This document shows positions 20,488 to 30,700 of a stretch of DNA of 64,000 bases, piece by piece (the stretch's first letter is position 1; each line of letters begins with the position of its first letter). A model generated the notes under the pieces. The model searched no databases and was not told where the DNA came from. It was given only the letters and a program-made list of their open reading frames with translations. Origin of the DNA: Tranzscheliella williamsii (Eukaryota > Basidiomycota > Ustilaginomycetes > Ustilaginales > Ustilaginaceae); assembly GCA_023212725.1 (NCBI GenBank), contig JALBYF010000066.1, forward strand, positions 1-64,000. Reading direction: 5' to 3'. The position numbers and the translations under genes were made by a program.

Positions 20488-20494
20488 TATATAG
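20488..20494 (+). promoter_or_regulatory. TATA box of the DapA-family aldolase gene
   Basis: TATATAG lies 112 bp upstream of the ATG at 20600, followed by a pyrimidine-rich leader. The spacing fits a TATA-driven start around 20520. This is inferred from sequence only. Confidence 0.5.
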
Positions 20495-20599
20495 GGTCGA
20501 GCTAGCCCGTGCTTGTCCTGCGTCTTGTCCCTTCCGCGCTTTTCTCTCTCCACGTCTGCTTGAACGTATCTCCTTGTTCGCCTGCGCTTCTCGGTCGTC

Positions 20600-21598
20600 A
20601 TGACGCAGACTAACGGATATCATGCCACGGCGCTCAGGGCGGGCGTCTATGCTCCTCTGGTGACGCCCTTTGACGCGGACGAGGAGATCGACTATGTCGC
20701 TTGGAAGACGCACGTCCTGCGTATTGCCCAGGCCGGTGTGGGCATTGTGATCATGGGCACCAACGGCGAGGCCATCCATCTCTCCACTGAGGAGCGGTAC
20801 CAGCTTGTCGCCACCGCGCGCCAGTATCTTGCCGAGGCGGGTCTTTCAGACGCGCAGATCATTGCCGGCACGGGGACGGGTAGTGTCAAGGAGACCATCC
20901 GCAACTGCCACGACGCGGCCAAGGCGGGCGCGGATGCGGCGATTGTCATTCTGCCCGGCTACTTTGCCGGGCAGCTGGGGCGGGACCGTGCCGCGATCAA
21001 GCAGTTCTTCTGGGACGTGGCGGATGCGTCGCCGATTCCGCTGCTGGTGTATAACTTCCCTGCCTGTGCCGCGGGCATCGACATGGACTCGGACCTGCTC
21101 ATCGACATCAGCCAGCACGCCAACGTGTGTGGCGCCAAGCTTACCTGCGCCCAGGTCGGCAAGGGCGCACGCATCGCAGACGCCGTCCACCGCGACGGCT
21201 TCCACGTCCTTACCGGCTTCGCAGACATCCTCCTCCCCAGCATGATGGTAGGCATGACAGGCACCATCTGCGGCACCGCCAACATCGCCCCGCGCGCCAC
21301 CGCTCACCTCTACACCCTCCTCCGCGACGCCATCGACACCCAGGACTGGACCAAGCTTCGCCACGCCCAGCAGCTCCAATCCACCCTCAGCACCGCAGAC
21401 TGGACCCTCTTCAAGGCCGGCATCGCTGGCACAAAATGGGCCCTCCAGCGCTGGTACTACCCCGTCGGCCTATGCAGAAAACCCCTCCAACCCGCCACCA
21501 AAGACGTCCAGACCATGCTCGAACGCGACCTCCAGGAAGTCCTCGCCCTCGAACGCACCTTCGAGCAGCAGGCCGGCGTCCAACAGGCCAAGCCTTGA
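20600..21598 (+). CDS. DapA-family class I aldolase (dihydrodipicolinate synthase-like)
   Basis: A TIM-barrel, Schiff-base aldolase of the DHDPS/N-acetylneuraminate lyase family. It is single exon, 332 residues, a normal length. The pyruvate-binding motif is GTNGEAIHLS. The catalytic Tyr is Y151 (LLVYNFPACAAGID) and the Schiff-base Lys is K180 (VCGAKLTC). Fungi generally make lysine by the alpha-aminoadipate route, so a biosynthetic DHDPS is unlikely. Fungal relatives include 2-keto-3-deoxy-L-galactonate aldolase of galacturonate breakdown and 4-hydroxy-2-oxoglutarate aldolase; a catabolic aldolase is therefore my inference. The neighbours give no pathway context. The promoter with a TATA box suggests regulated expression. 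It is convergent with the Ind1-like gene. Confidence 0.88.
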   Translation: MTQTNGYHATALRAGVYAPLVTPFDADEEIDYVAWKTHVLRIAQAGVGIVIMGTNGEAIHLSTEERYQLVATARQYLAEAGLSDAQIIAGTGTGSVKETIRNCHDAAKAGADAAIVILPGYFAGQLGRDRAAIKQFFWDVADASPIPLLVYNFPACAAGIDMDSDLLIDISQHANVCGAKLTCAQVGKGARIADAVHRDGFHVLTGFADILLPSMMVGMTGTICGTANIAPRATAHLYTLLRDAIDTQDWTKLRHAQQLQSTLSTADWTLFKAGIAGTKWALQRWYYPVGLCRKPLQPATKDVQTMLERDLQEVLALERTFEQQAGVQQAKP

Positions 21599-21860
21599 GC
21601 CCCTTGTCCCTCCTCTTTCCTCCTTATTCCCTCCTCTCGACCTCAATCCCCCGCTGCTTTGCCCGTTGCCACCGCTCGGGCTCACCTATTGTATGTACTG
21701 TACCGCTCCGGCATGACCCCATCGTCCGTTTAGGCAGCAACACTTTTGCTCGCGCCACATCAGCGTAACTGCGCAAGCAGAGAGGGCCCGCACAGGCGTG
21801 GTATATATATGCCGTGGTAATGTTGGGGATAAGCGGTCGAGGAGGCCGGGAGGGAAGCGG

Positions 21861-23000
21861 TCAGGCGAGCTTGGACCAGACCTTGGTGGCGAGGTCGAGG
21901 AAGGTGTGGCGGATGTGGTTCGGGGTAGTGTTGCCGTGTTCGTCTGTGAGGGTTTCGCGGAGGGTGGCGGGGATGCCGCGGTCGGCGCCGGTGCTGAGGT
22001 CGGGCTGGAGGGGGATGCGGGCCAGGAGGTCGACCTGTTGGCGGGCGGCGTAGGCCTCGACGGGGGTGGCGGGGCCGAAGAGGTGGAAGTGCTTGCCCGT
22101 GTCTGGGCTGACAAAGTGGCTCATGTTGAGCACCAGGCCGGCGATGGGTACGGCGGTCTTGCGGAACATGGCGACGCCCTTTTTGGCGTCCAGCAGCGCG
22201 ACCTCCTGCGGCGTGGTGACGACGAGTGCTGCGTCGACGTTGACCAGCTGCGCCAGCGAGAGTGCCACGTCGCCGGTGCCGGGTGGCATGTCGATCACCA
22301 ACACGTCCAGCGCATCCTCCTCGCCCGCTTCCGGCGACGGCACGCCCGGCTGAACGCGCCAGTCGACGTCGAAGAGCAGCTGCTGCGTCGCCTTCATGAC
22401 CATCATGCCGCGCCAGGCGACGACGGCGCCCTCGCCGTCGCCCTGATTGCCCAGCAGGAATCCCATCGACATGCACGCGATCGCGTGGTTCTTGAGCGGC
22501 ACCAGCGCGCCGTCGGCCGTCAGCTCCGGCTCGCCGACACCCTCGAGCCCCATCAGCTTAGGCACGCTCGGGCCAAAGATATCCAGATCCAGCAGCCCCA
22601 CCCTCGCCGGCCGGCTCGGCACAGCCAGCGACGCCGGGCACGATGCCGCTGCCGTATGGCTCAGCGCCACCGCCAGGTTGGCAGCCACCGTCGACTTGCC
22701 CACCCCACCCTTCCCCGACGACACGCACACCACCCGCTTCACATGCGGGATCGACCGCCGCTCCGGCAGGCCCCCTCCGCGCCGCGGCATCGTTGGCGCC
22801 AGCCGCTGGTTGTTCTTCGGCAGCCCCAGCGGATTGTCGTGAGACAAGACGCCCTTGCTACTCGCAAACGTCCGCGCTAACCACGAGCCCGCAGTAGCCT
22901 CCCTCCCCAAAACCGTTCGCCCACATATCCGCAACGCCGACGTCGACCCACCGCATGTACGCCCGCAGCGGAGCGCAGACCCGGCGCACAGCATTGGCAT
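21861..23000 (-). CDS. mitochondrial Mrp/Ind1 (NUBPL)-like P-loop ATPase lacking CxxC
   Basis: Mrp/Nbp35-family ATPase, closest to Ind1/NUBPL, which delivers Fe-S clusters to respiratory complex I in mitochondria. It is a single exon of 379 residues. The first 45 residues are Arg/Ala/Ser-rich with no acidic residue before Glu34, like a mitochondrial presequence. The deviant Walker A is GKGGVGKST (96-104). Other family motifs are LLDLDIFGPSVPKLMG, MSMGFLL, WRGMMVMKATQQLL and LDVLVIDMPPGTGDV. In this family NMSxF is normally followed by CPxC; here the sequence is NMSHFVSPDTG, so both cysteines are replaced (S298 and T301). That pair is needed in studied Ind1 proteins, so the role may have changed, or this is a different Mrp subfamily. 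It is divergent from DNA ligase I, with 348 bp between starts. Confidence 0.85.
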   Translation of the reverse strand: MPMLCAGSALRCGRTCGGSTSALRICGRTVLGREATAGSWLARTFASSKGVLSHDNPLGLPKNNQRLAPTMPRRGGGLPERRSIPHVKRVVCVSSGKGGVGKSTVAANLAVALSHTAAASCPASLAVPSRPARVGLLDLDIFGPSVPKLMGLEGVGEPELTADGALVPLKNHAIACMSMGFLLGNQGDGEGAVVAWRGMMVMKATQQLLFDVDWRVQPGVPSPEAGEEDALDVLVIDMPPGTGDVALSLAQLVNVDAALVVTTPQEVALLDAKKGVAMFRKTAVPIAGLVLNMSHFVSPDTGKHFHLFGPATPVEAYAARQQVDLLARIPLQPDLSTGADRGIPATLRETLTDEHGNTTPNHIRHTFLDLATKVWSKLA

Positions 23001-23348
23001 CCAAGCGTACCTGTACGAAGCTGGCTAGCTGTCGGCTAACAGACCGACCTCGTCTGATGGACGCAATGTGAATGCAGAAGGGAGAAGAGCAGGAGCTGAA
23101 GAAGCAGAAGAAGAAGCAGAAGAAGCGTGATGCCACTGTTAGACCGCAGCAACGTCGCTCTCCGAGTTCCGGGTGCTCTCAGCGGGCCTCCACCTTCGCT
23201 GCGCCTGACATGGGCATGCGCCGGATGCGTCAAGCCATCTTCTCTTCTTCCTTCCATCAGCCCCCTCCCCCATCCGCCTCCTTGTTGCGCCGCTTCGTAA
23301 GACCATGCAGAGGCAACGCTGAGCGCTTCTGCCAGGGCTCACCACACA
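23001..23348. other. shared divergent promoter, Ind1-like/DNA ligase I
   Basis: 348 bp between two ATGs. It includes a purine-rich AAG/AGA stretch at about 23080-23130 (plus strand). No gene is seen and no TATA box is evident. Confidence 0.5.
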
Positions 23349-26300
23349 ATGGCCGGCACAAAGCGGGCGAACGTGCCGAGCCAACCCTCAACCCCCACCA
23401 AGAAGAGCAGGACCGGCCAGCAGTCGGCGCTCACTTCCTTCTTCTCCAGTCCATCCTCCAAGCCGCAAGCTAACGGAAAACAGCGCCAGGTGGAAGCATC
23501 GCCTGAACGAGCTCTTTCGACAACCACGTCGGCGGCTTGCAACCGGGATTCTCAGGAAGAGAAGGATGCTCAGTTCGCCGCCAGTCTCGCAGCCCAGGAT
23601 GCCGGTGTCTCTATTGACGATTTTCGCCGACGGCTGCACGACGACGAGGAACTCGCCCGCAGCCTCCATCAGCAGTGGTCCGCCGATGCCGCCGATGCCG
23701 CCGATGCTGGGGCAGAAGCGTCCGGCTCGAGACCGAAATCTTCCGCCGCGCTCCAGCCGGAACCACCGTCGCCGTCCAAAGCGGTGTCGCTATCACGGCC
23801 CGTAGATCTGGCGGCTATGGATGCCTCGATCGAGGCAATACCTCTGGCAGACGACGTGTTCGTATTCGATCCGTCCCAGGTCGATACGTCTTCGTGGCCC
23901 ACCGTGGTGCAGAGGGATGGCAGCCAAGCACCGACGACACCCTATGCTCTGCTGACGTATGCGTTTGTGCAGATCTCGGCGACCCGTTCGCGCCTCGCCA
24001 TCACGACCTTGCTTACCAATTTGCTGCGAGTGGTGCGTGCGCACGACCCAGCGTCTCTGCTGGCGACCGTCTACCTGGTCAGCAACCATATTGCGCCGCC
24101 GTACGATGGCGTAGAGCTGGGATTGGGCGGCTCGGTGATCAACAAGGCGATCAAATCGGTCACGGGCAAGTCGGCGCGCTTCATGCGCCAGGTTTGGGAC
24201 CGCACCGGCGATCCGGGCGATGTCGCGTTTGAGGCCAAGAAGGACGTCAAGGCGCTCGTCCGCCCGGCTCCCATCACCGTGCAGCGGCTCTTCGCCAACC
24301 TGCATAGCATCGCGCGCCTGGGCGGTCAGGGGAGCTCCAACCAGAAGCTAGGCTACGTGACCAAACTGCTGGTGGCTAGCCGCGGCGAGGAAACGCGCTT
24401 CCTCGTCCGCACCTTTATCAGCCACCTCCGTATTCAGGCGGTCCGCACAACCATTGCCACGGCGCTAGCCAGGACATTTTCCCTGCTCGAAGACGAGGAC
24501 ACGGCACGCCGGCTGCCGCACGCTACGGAGAAGGAAAAGGAACGTGCCGCACTGCTGCTCATACGCCCCGATGAGCGCAGGGCGCTGCTAGCCAATGCAA
24601 CCAAGCCCAAGGATCGACAGGATCCGCGGCGGCTTGTCCTGATGGAGCGGCTGGCGCGTGCCGAGAAGCTGGTGCGCGAGGTGCGTGCACGCCATCCCAA
24701 CTTTGGCGTCATCGTCCCGGCGCTTCTGTCGCACGGCTTGCCCGGGCTCTCGGAACATGTACCGCTCTGCATCGGCACACCCATCTCGCCCATGCTCGGA
24801 TCGATCACCCGCTCGCTAACTGCCATGCACGACAAGCTGGGCAGCCGCGCATTCGTCTCGGAGTTCAAGTACGACGGCCAGCGTTGCCAGATCCACGCTA
24901 TCTACGTCCCACGCAGCGCAGGCCCCGAGGCGCGCAAAAGCGTCCTCGACGACCCTACCAACCCCAAGCGCGGCAAATGGGTTGGCAGACACGGAGAAGT
25001 GTACGTCCGTCTCTTCTCGCGGCATCTCGAGGAAATGACGGACAAATACCCCGACATCACCGACATGGTCCCCATCCTGATGGGACAGGAGCGCGAACAA
25101 GATGGCCGCTTCAACCAGAGCGCTTTCACCAACCTAGAGCCGGGAGACAAGACGACAAACTCAATGGCAGCCCTCGACGGCGATACGCAAGAGGCTACTG
25201 CAGCGACGGTGGAGGCAGGCGAGATGGGGCGGGAGGCAGGCGAGACGGGGCGGGAGGCTATCACGTCGTTCATCATGGATGCCGAGGTGGTAGCCATGGG
25301 ACTGGACGGACGGCTGCTGCCGTTTCAGACGCTGGCGAACCGGAGCCGGAAGGACGTGAGCCTGCACGAGATCAAGGTCAAGGTGGGCGTCTTTGCGTTC
25401 GACCTGATGTATCTCGATGGCGAGTCGTTGCTCAAGTCGTCCTTCCGCACGCGCCGCCGCCTGCTCCATTCGCGCTTTCGGCCGCTGGCACCGCAGAGCG
25501 CGCTAATCGCCCGCTTCGCCCACGTCCGCTCCTGCGAGAGCACCCACCCGGACCAGGTGGCGCGCTTCTTTGCCCAGGCACAGGAGTACAAGTGCGAGGG
25601 CATCATGGTCAAGTCCCTCGACCACCACTGGGAGGTTCCACCGACCACCTTTGCGCCCCGCTGCGGGACGGACACCAACGCCGATAACAATGACGACGCC
25701 GACGACAATGACGATGCCGAGGGCCGGCTGCAGCAGCTTGCCGACGTCGTCGACGATGAGCTAGCGATGGACAACGAGGATGAGGTGGCACCCGCTGAAG
25801 GCGGCATCGCCACCCATACCGGTGCCGAAGCAACGACGATGGGCAAGGGGGTAAACGGACGTGGAAAGGCACTCTTGTCGACGTACGAGCCGGACAAGCG
25901 GTGCGAGTCGTGGCTAAAGGTGAAGAAGGACTACGTGGATGGGCTGGGCGATTCGCTGGACGTGGTTCCGATCGGCGCGTGGCACGGGATGGGGCGCAAG
26001 GCGACGTGGTGGTCGCCGATTCTACTGGCGCTGTACGAGCCGGAAACGGGCGTGCTGCAGGCGGTCTGCAAGTGCATCTCGGGCTTTACAGATGCGTTCT
26101 ACAAGGAGCTCAACGTGCGGTACGCCGAAGGTTCCGCGACGTGTCTCTCGGCACGCGATGGCGACGGTTTGACCAGCGCGCCGTGGGGCATCGAGCTCGA
26201 GACGGGCAACCTCTGGCCCGACGTCTGGTGGAGGCCCTCCGAGGTCTGGGAGATCCGCGGCGCCGACGTAACGCTGAGCCCCAACTACACCGCCGCGCTC

Positions 26301-26501
26301 GGCCTGGTCAGCCAAGAGCGCGGCCTCTCGATCCGCTTCCCGCGCTTCCTCCGCCGCCGCGACGACAAGTCCATCGAACAGGCCTCCTCTCCCGCCCAGC
26401 TCGCCCAGATCTACCTCGAACAGCAAAAGGCTGCGCCCGCCCCCGCGGATCCAGACCCACCGGCCGATCTCGCCCCGATCGACGCCGATTTCGAGATCTA
26501 A
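23349..26501 (+). CDS. CDC9: DNA ligase I (Cdc9/LIG1)
   Basis: ATP-dependent DNA ligase that seals Okazaki fragments and repair nicks in the nucleus, possibly also in mitochondria. Single exon, 1050 residues (human LIG1 is 919). A PCNA-interacting peptide, QQSALTSFF, is at residues 24-32, preceded by a basic stretch (TPTKKSR). The DNA-binding domain contains GLGGSVINKAIKSVTG. The adenylation site is EFKYDGQR, with K507 as nucleophile. Later motifs are ITSFIMDAEVVAM (III), FAFDLMYLDG (IIIa), CEGIMVKSLD (IV), SWLKVKKDYVDGLGDSLDVVPIG (V, shown here in parts: SWLKVKKDY and GDSLDVVPIGAW) and SIRFPRFLRRRDDKS (VI). Two insertions stand out: a Gly/Glu-rich repeat (AGEMGREAGETGREA, about 620-635) and a roughly 80-residue acidic insertion between motifs IV and V. 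Identification is certain. Confidence 0.96.
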   Translation: MAGTKRANVPSQPSTPTKKSRTGQQSALTSFFSSPSSKPQANGKQRQVEASPERALSTTTSAACNRDSQEEKDAQFAASLAAQDAGVSIDDFRRRLHDDEELARSLHQQWSADAADAADAGAEASGSRPKSSAALQPEPPSPSKAVSLSRPVDLAAMDASIEAIPLADDVFVFDPSQVDTSSWPTVVQRDGSQAPTTPYALLTYAFVQISATRSRLAITTLLTNLLRVVRAHDPASLLATVYLVSNHIAPPYDGVELGLGGSVINKAIKSVTGKSARFMRQVWDRTGDPGDVAFEAKKDVKALVRPAPITVQRLFANLHSIARLGGQGSSNQKLGYVTKLLVASRGEETRFLVRTFISHLRIQAVRTTIATALARTFSLLEDEDTARRLPHATEKEKERAALLLIRPDERRALLANATKPKDRQDPRRLVLMERLARAEKLVREVRARHPNFGVIVPALLSHGLPGLSEHVPLCIGTPISPMLGSITRSLTAMHDKLGSRAFVSEFKYDGQRCQIHAIYVPRSAGPEARKSVLDDPTNPKRGKWVGRHGEVYVRLFSRHLEEMTDKYPDITDMVPILMGQEREQDGRFNQSAFTNLEPGDKTTNSMAALDGDTQEATAATVEAGEMGREAGETGREAITSFIMDAEVVAMGLDGRLLPFQTLANRSRKDVSLHEIKVKVGVFAFDLMYLDGESLLKSSFRTRRRLLHSRFRPLAPQSALIARFAHVRSCESTHPDQVARFFAQAQEYKCEGIMVKSLDHHWEVPPTTFAPRCGTDTNADNNDDADDNDDAEGRLQQLADVVDDELAMDNEDEVAPAEGGIATHTGAEATTMGKGVNGRGKALLSTYEPDKRCESWLKVKKDYVDGLGDSLDVVPIGAWHGMGRKATWWSPILLALYEPETGVLQAVCKCISGFTDAFYKELNVRYAEGSATCLSARDGDGLTSAPWGIELETGNLWPDVWWRPSEVWEIRGADVTLSPNYTAALGLVSQERGLSIRFPRFLRRRDDKSIEQASSPAQLAQIYLEQQKAAPAPADPDPPADLAPIDADFEI

Positions 26502-27719
26502 CTCATCTCCCCCACGCTGCCCCTGACGTGAAAACTCTGGGAATCCCGGCACCAGCGCCGTCCTTCCCATTGGCAAAGGTTATGGTTTCAGCTGGTCTGC
26601 CGTGGCTGACTCTAGCCGCCATACTGTCTGTACGCGGGCCGCCGTCGATGTGGGCGCGCGCGTACTCGCATCTTATCAGGACGAGCTATGGCCAATCAGC
26701 GTCGTGCGTTTCCGTTGGACCCTTTCCCCCCACCCCCGTCAAACCCGCTCTAACAGCGGCCCCTCGCCCGCTCACACGCGCACACACACACGCACACTCG
26801 CATTCACATTCACCCTCTCCATGTGACTGTCTGCAGAGGCGTGTTCGCGAAACTGGGACTTCTGGCTTGCCATCGGCGGAATGGCAATCAGCTTGTCGGT
26901 TCGATATGGGCGGTTTGTGGCTAGGCGTTGAGCGGCGGCTGGCAGAACCCGCACGATTGTTAGGTCGGCGCCGCGCCGTGTCTCCGCCTTATCTCTGCGC
27001 GTCCGCGCTCGTCCCTTTGCTGCATCTCTATGTAGGCTGTGATGCCTGTCAGTGACAGTCACAAATTAGAAACCCGCCCTCCACAGCCAAGCAACCACAT
27101 GATTAATTCACATCCATCACTTCAACCTCACATGCACATTCACAACAATTTTTGGGTCGCTGCCCTGCCAAAATGTCAGTGACGGGTACTTGTTGAGCGT
27201 TCATTCACTCGCGCATATTACTATTTGCATCGACTGAGCGGGCATTTCGATTCGATGCGATTCAATGATCCAATCGGGCTCAGCTTCGATACCGTAGCGT
27301 TTTTGGCTTGGTTTCCTTATCTACTCAGCCGCTGCCCAGCGCCACTCTTATCTCCTGCTCCTCAACCTCTCACATCTCGTACATTGCTATTGACCCGACT
27401 CAGACAACACCCAGACAGGCAGCCAAACGACACATGCGCCTGGGTCGGCGCCGTGGTCTCTCTCTTGTCGTCGGATCGACTGCCCTCGCTAGCATTCACG
27501 CGGTCCCAGCCTAACGTGGCTCTTCTTATCACGCAGCTTGTCCATTGGCCGTCTCCCGCTCCGCCGCCTTCCTTCGCTGTTTCATGCCCGCCGCTTCGCC
27601 TGTCTCTGGCATATACCATCCGCTCCACTATGCCGTGGTTTAAGCGCTGCCGAAGCCCGTCCACTTCCCAATCGCCTTTCGTCATAGCTGCGCGTGCCTA
27701 GCTCAGCACAGGTCCAGAC
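26502..27719. other. intergenic region upstream of the giant kinase
   Basis: 1.2 kb without a recognisable gene. A short CA-rich microsatellite lies at about 26775-26805. The 350 bp before the kinase start are pyrimidine-rich, as expected for a leader; a 5'-UTR intron cannot be excluded. Confidence 0.5.
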
Positions 27720-30700
27720 ATGGATCCAGCCTCGTCCAGCCACCCAGGCTCGCCGCCGCGCCAGTCGTCCTCCTACCCGTCGCAGCCACCACCACCGCTA
27801 CGTCCGCGCTCCTCTTCCCCTCGCCTCCCTGTCCCGTCTCTGCCACCTTCATCATCAGCAGCAGCGACATCTCCCCCTTCTTCTCCCTCCTTCTCTGCTC
27901 TCACTGCTCCTCCTTCCGCCTCCCGCAGCACTACGCACAACAACCAAGCTGCTGCTTCTTCTTCTTCTTCTTCTTCTTCGTCGCGCGCCCATCCCACCGC
28001 TGCCGTCGTTGCCGATGCTGCTGACGCCGGCGTCACTTCCGCCGCATCTGACCCTCGACAGCAGATTGCCCACATCCTCACCCTCCACCAGAGCGCCAAA
28101 TCCGCAGCCAAGCCCAAGTCCAAGACGGTAGCGCCTCTCGACCTTTCAGCTCGGCATCGGCCGTCCACTCACCATACCCGGGATAGCATCAAGCCACCAA
28201 CAGCGTCTCCCGCAGTCGCGCCTTCCACAGACATGCCCGCGCCGACGCAGCCGCCCTACCGTCGAGCTCAGAGCTACCGATTCGAGGGCACCCATACCCC
28301 TTCCCTCGGCTCCAAGAGGTCAGAGCCCACCGCAGAACCAGATCCGAGCCATGACCGCCAGCCACATTCTCCCTATGCCTCTAGTGAGGAGGCGGAGAAG
28401 GACCGCCAGCGTCTCAAGGCAGCCGCCGCCGCCAAGCTCGCCGAACAAGAAGCATGGGAACATACACGAGGCGCAGGTAGCGCTGTCCTTGACCTGCTCA
28501 AGGATCCGCAGGACTCCGACGACAACACCGACTATACCGGCGAGCGTCAGGGCAGAATCAATACACCGGGCTCCACCTCGAACTCGGACCCAAGTAGCGC
28601 CAATTCGCCCAGTGCAAGCAACAGCAGCAACAACGGCAGCGACGACATCAACCACAACCAAGGCGGCAACAGCAACAGCAATGGTAACAGCAATGGCAAC
28701 AGCAGCAGTAGCAGCAGCAGTAACAGTAACAGTAACAGTAGACGCTCCGCCCCCTCACATAAACGCTTGTCGAGGAGGGCCAAGCGAGGAGGCCGGCCAT
28801 GGGAAGCATCCATGGTGCTGCCCACTCTTGAAGAAGTGCAGGGACGCAAGCACGAGATTGTTGTCGTGTCGTCAGCTGATAAGCTTCTCTCCAGAGGCAT
28901 CTCGGAATATACCATCCTCCCCAAGATCCTCGGCAGGGGAAAGTTCTCCAGCGTCTTTCTCTCCTCCAAGCCTTATGGTCCCACGGGCGAACCACAGCTC
29001 TTTGCAGTCAAGCATACCCCTCTCTTCCCACATCATCCTCTGATTGCCACCCGCCTGCTCCGAGAACCTACTCTGCTGGCAGAGCTCCCGCCGCATCCCA
29101 ACCTCGTCAACGTCTATGAGACCATCAGAACACCAGGACACTTTTATCTTATCGAAGAGTACCTGGGAGGCTACGTGACGCTCGAAGCCCTCTTGCCGAT
29201 GCGCTCCGAGCAGTCGCCCCCCCATCTTCCCATCTTACCTGCCGGCCTCGCCCACTGCATCCTCGATCAGCTTCTCTCCGCCGTCCACGCCATTCACCAT
29301 CCGCTTCAGATCTGCCATCGAGACATCAAACCCGAAAATGTCCTCGTCCATCCCGATAGCCTCCAGCTGAAACTGCTCGACTTTGGCCTGGCAACGCATT
29401 ACAGCAAGAGCGAACCCAAACTTTCCACCTGCTGCGGCAGTCCTGCTTTCCACTGCCCAGAGATTGTCACCGCTCTTCGCAACCCCCTTGGCACTGTCCA
29501 CTACTGGGGTCCCGAGGTCGATGCATGGACATGTGGCATCACCATGCTCCGCCTTCTCACCGGCGTCCGCTACCCGATCGGCGCCTCGCACTCCAGCGTC
29601 CGATCCATGGCCATCCGCGCCCAGCGCGCGGTCGCTACCATTAAAGACGCTGAGCTGCGCGACCGTGTTGGCAAGCTCCTCGAGATCAACGGCGAAAGGC
29701 GGATGAAAAACTTTCAAGATCTTGTCAAGCTGGTCGAGCAAGATGCGAGCGAGCCCCACCGCGGGACCAAGGAATTCAAGAGCACGACCTTTATTCCCAC
29801 ATCTCCGCAACACAAGATGAATCTGCCCCTTGTCGTGGGTTCCGCTGCCGATGCGGCACTGACCTCTCCTCTTTTGCCGACAGGCGCCACGCCTAGCGCT
29901 TCTCGCCGCTCCACGCCCGCTGGGTCCCGTGCCGCCTCGCCTACACGCAGTCCTATTCATGGCGTGGCCAATTTGGCAGCCGATGCAGATGTCTCTCCCC
30001 CGCCGACGCTTCTTCTTAGCAACCCGAGCTTGCAGCCGCCACAGCGGGTGCTTTCCTACATCAAGTACTGTCTCAGGTGTGCCGGCATCCTTTACCACTG
30101 CTGGCCCGACACCAGCTCCTCAGCCAGTTTGCCGCCTACGCCGGGTCCCTTTGAAACGGCGTTTTCCGAACACAATAACAGCATTACCGATGGCGCAGGT
30201 GCGGCCGGAAGTGCAGCTAGGGGTTTCCTCTCCATCAGATCGACCGAATCTGCGTCCACTGACCCCGAGGGCGCTCCACCCCTCTCCTCGCCGACTACAC
30301 CCTTTCCCATCCAAGCGGCACGCTCGGAGAAAGATCCGTACTCGCATATCCATATCTTTGAATGCGTGCTCGAGATCGCTGATGAGCCGGACAGGTCGGA
30401 CAACCGACCGCCGTCGCTGGTCCAGTCCATCGTCAACGCCCTGTCGTTCGGCCGCCGGCCGGCTAATCGGCGAAGTCAGTCGACACCGCCAACGCCAGAA
30501 GCCGGCGCCGACAGAGCGGCGAGCCATGGCATGCCTAGACCCCCGGGAACCCCTGCTGGTGCTCCGGCGGCTGCCTCGGGCAGCGCCAGCGGAAAGCCAG
30601 GCGACGTCCGCTGCCTCACCTTCTACATTGTCCTGCGATTTCCGCGACGCCGCTCTGGCAGTGTCCACTTTGTTGGCGGCCGACCAACGTATAGCCGCTC

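Larger units (their letters stand above)
19585..20599. other. divergent intergenic region
   Basis: About 1 kb, GC-rich, with long random open frames on both strands but no recognisable protein. Near the aldolase it holds the tandem repeat at 20418-20466 and a TATA box at 20488. Confidence 0.5.

Noticed and set aside
19585..20599. Possible extra gene between thioesterase and aldolase.
   Set aside because: Several overlapping open frames exist, but none has motifs or a convincing start.
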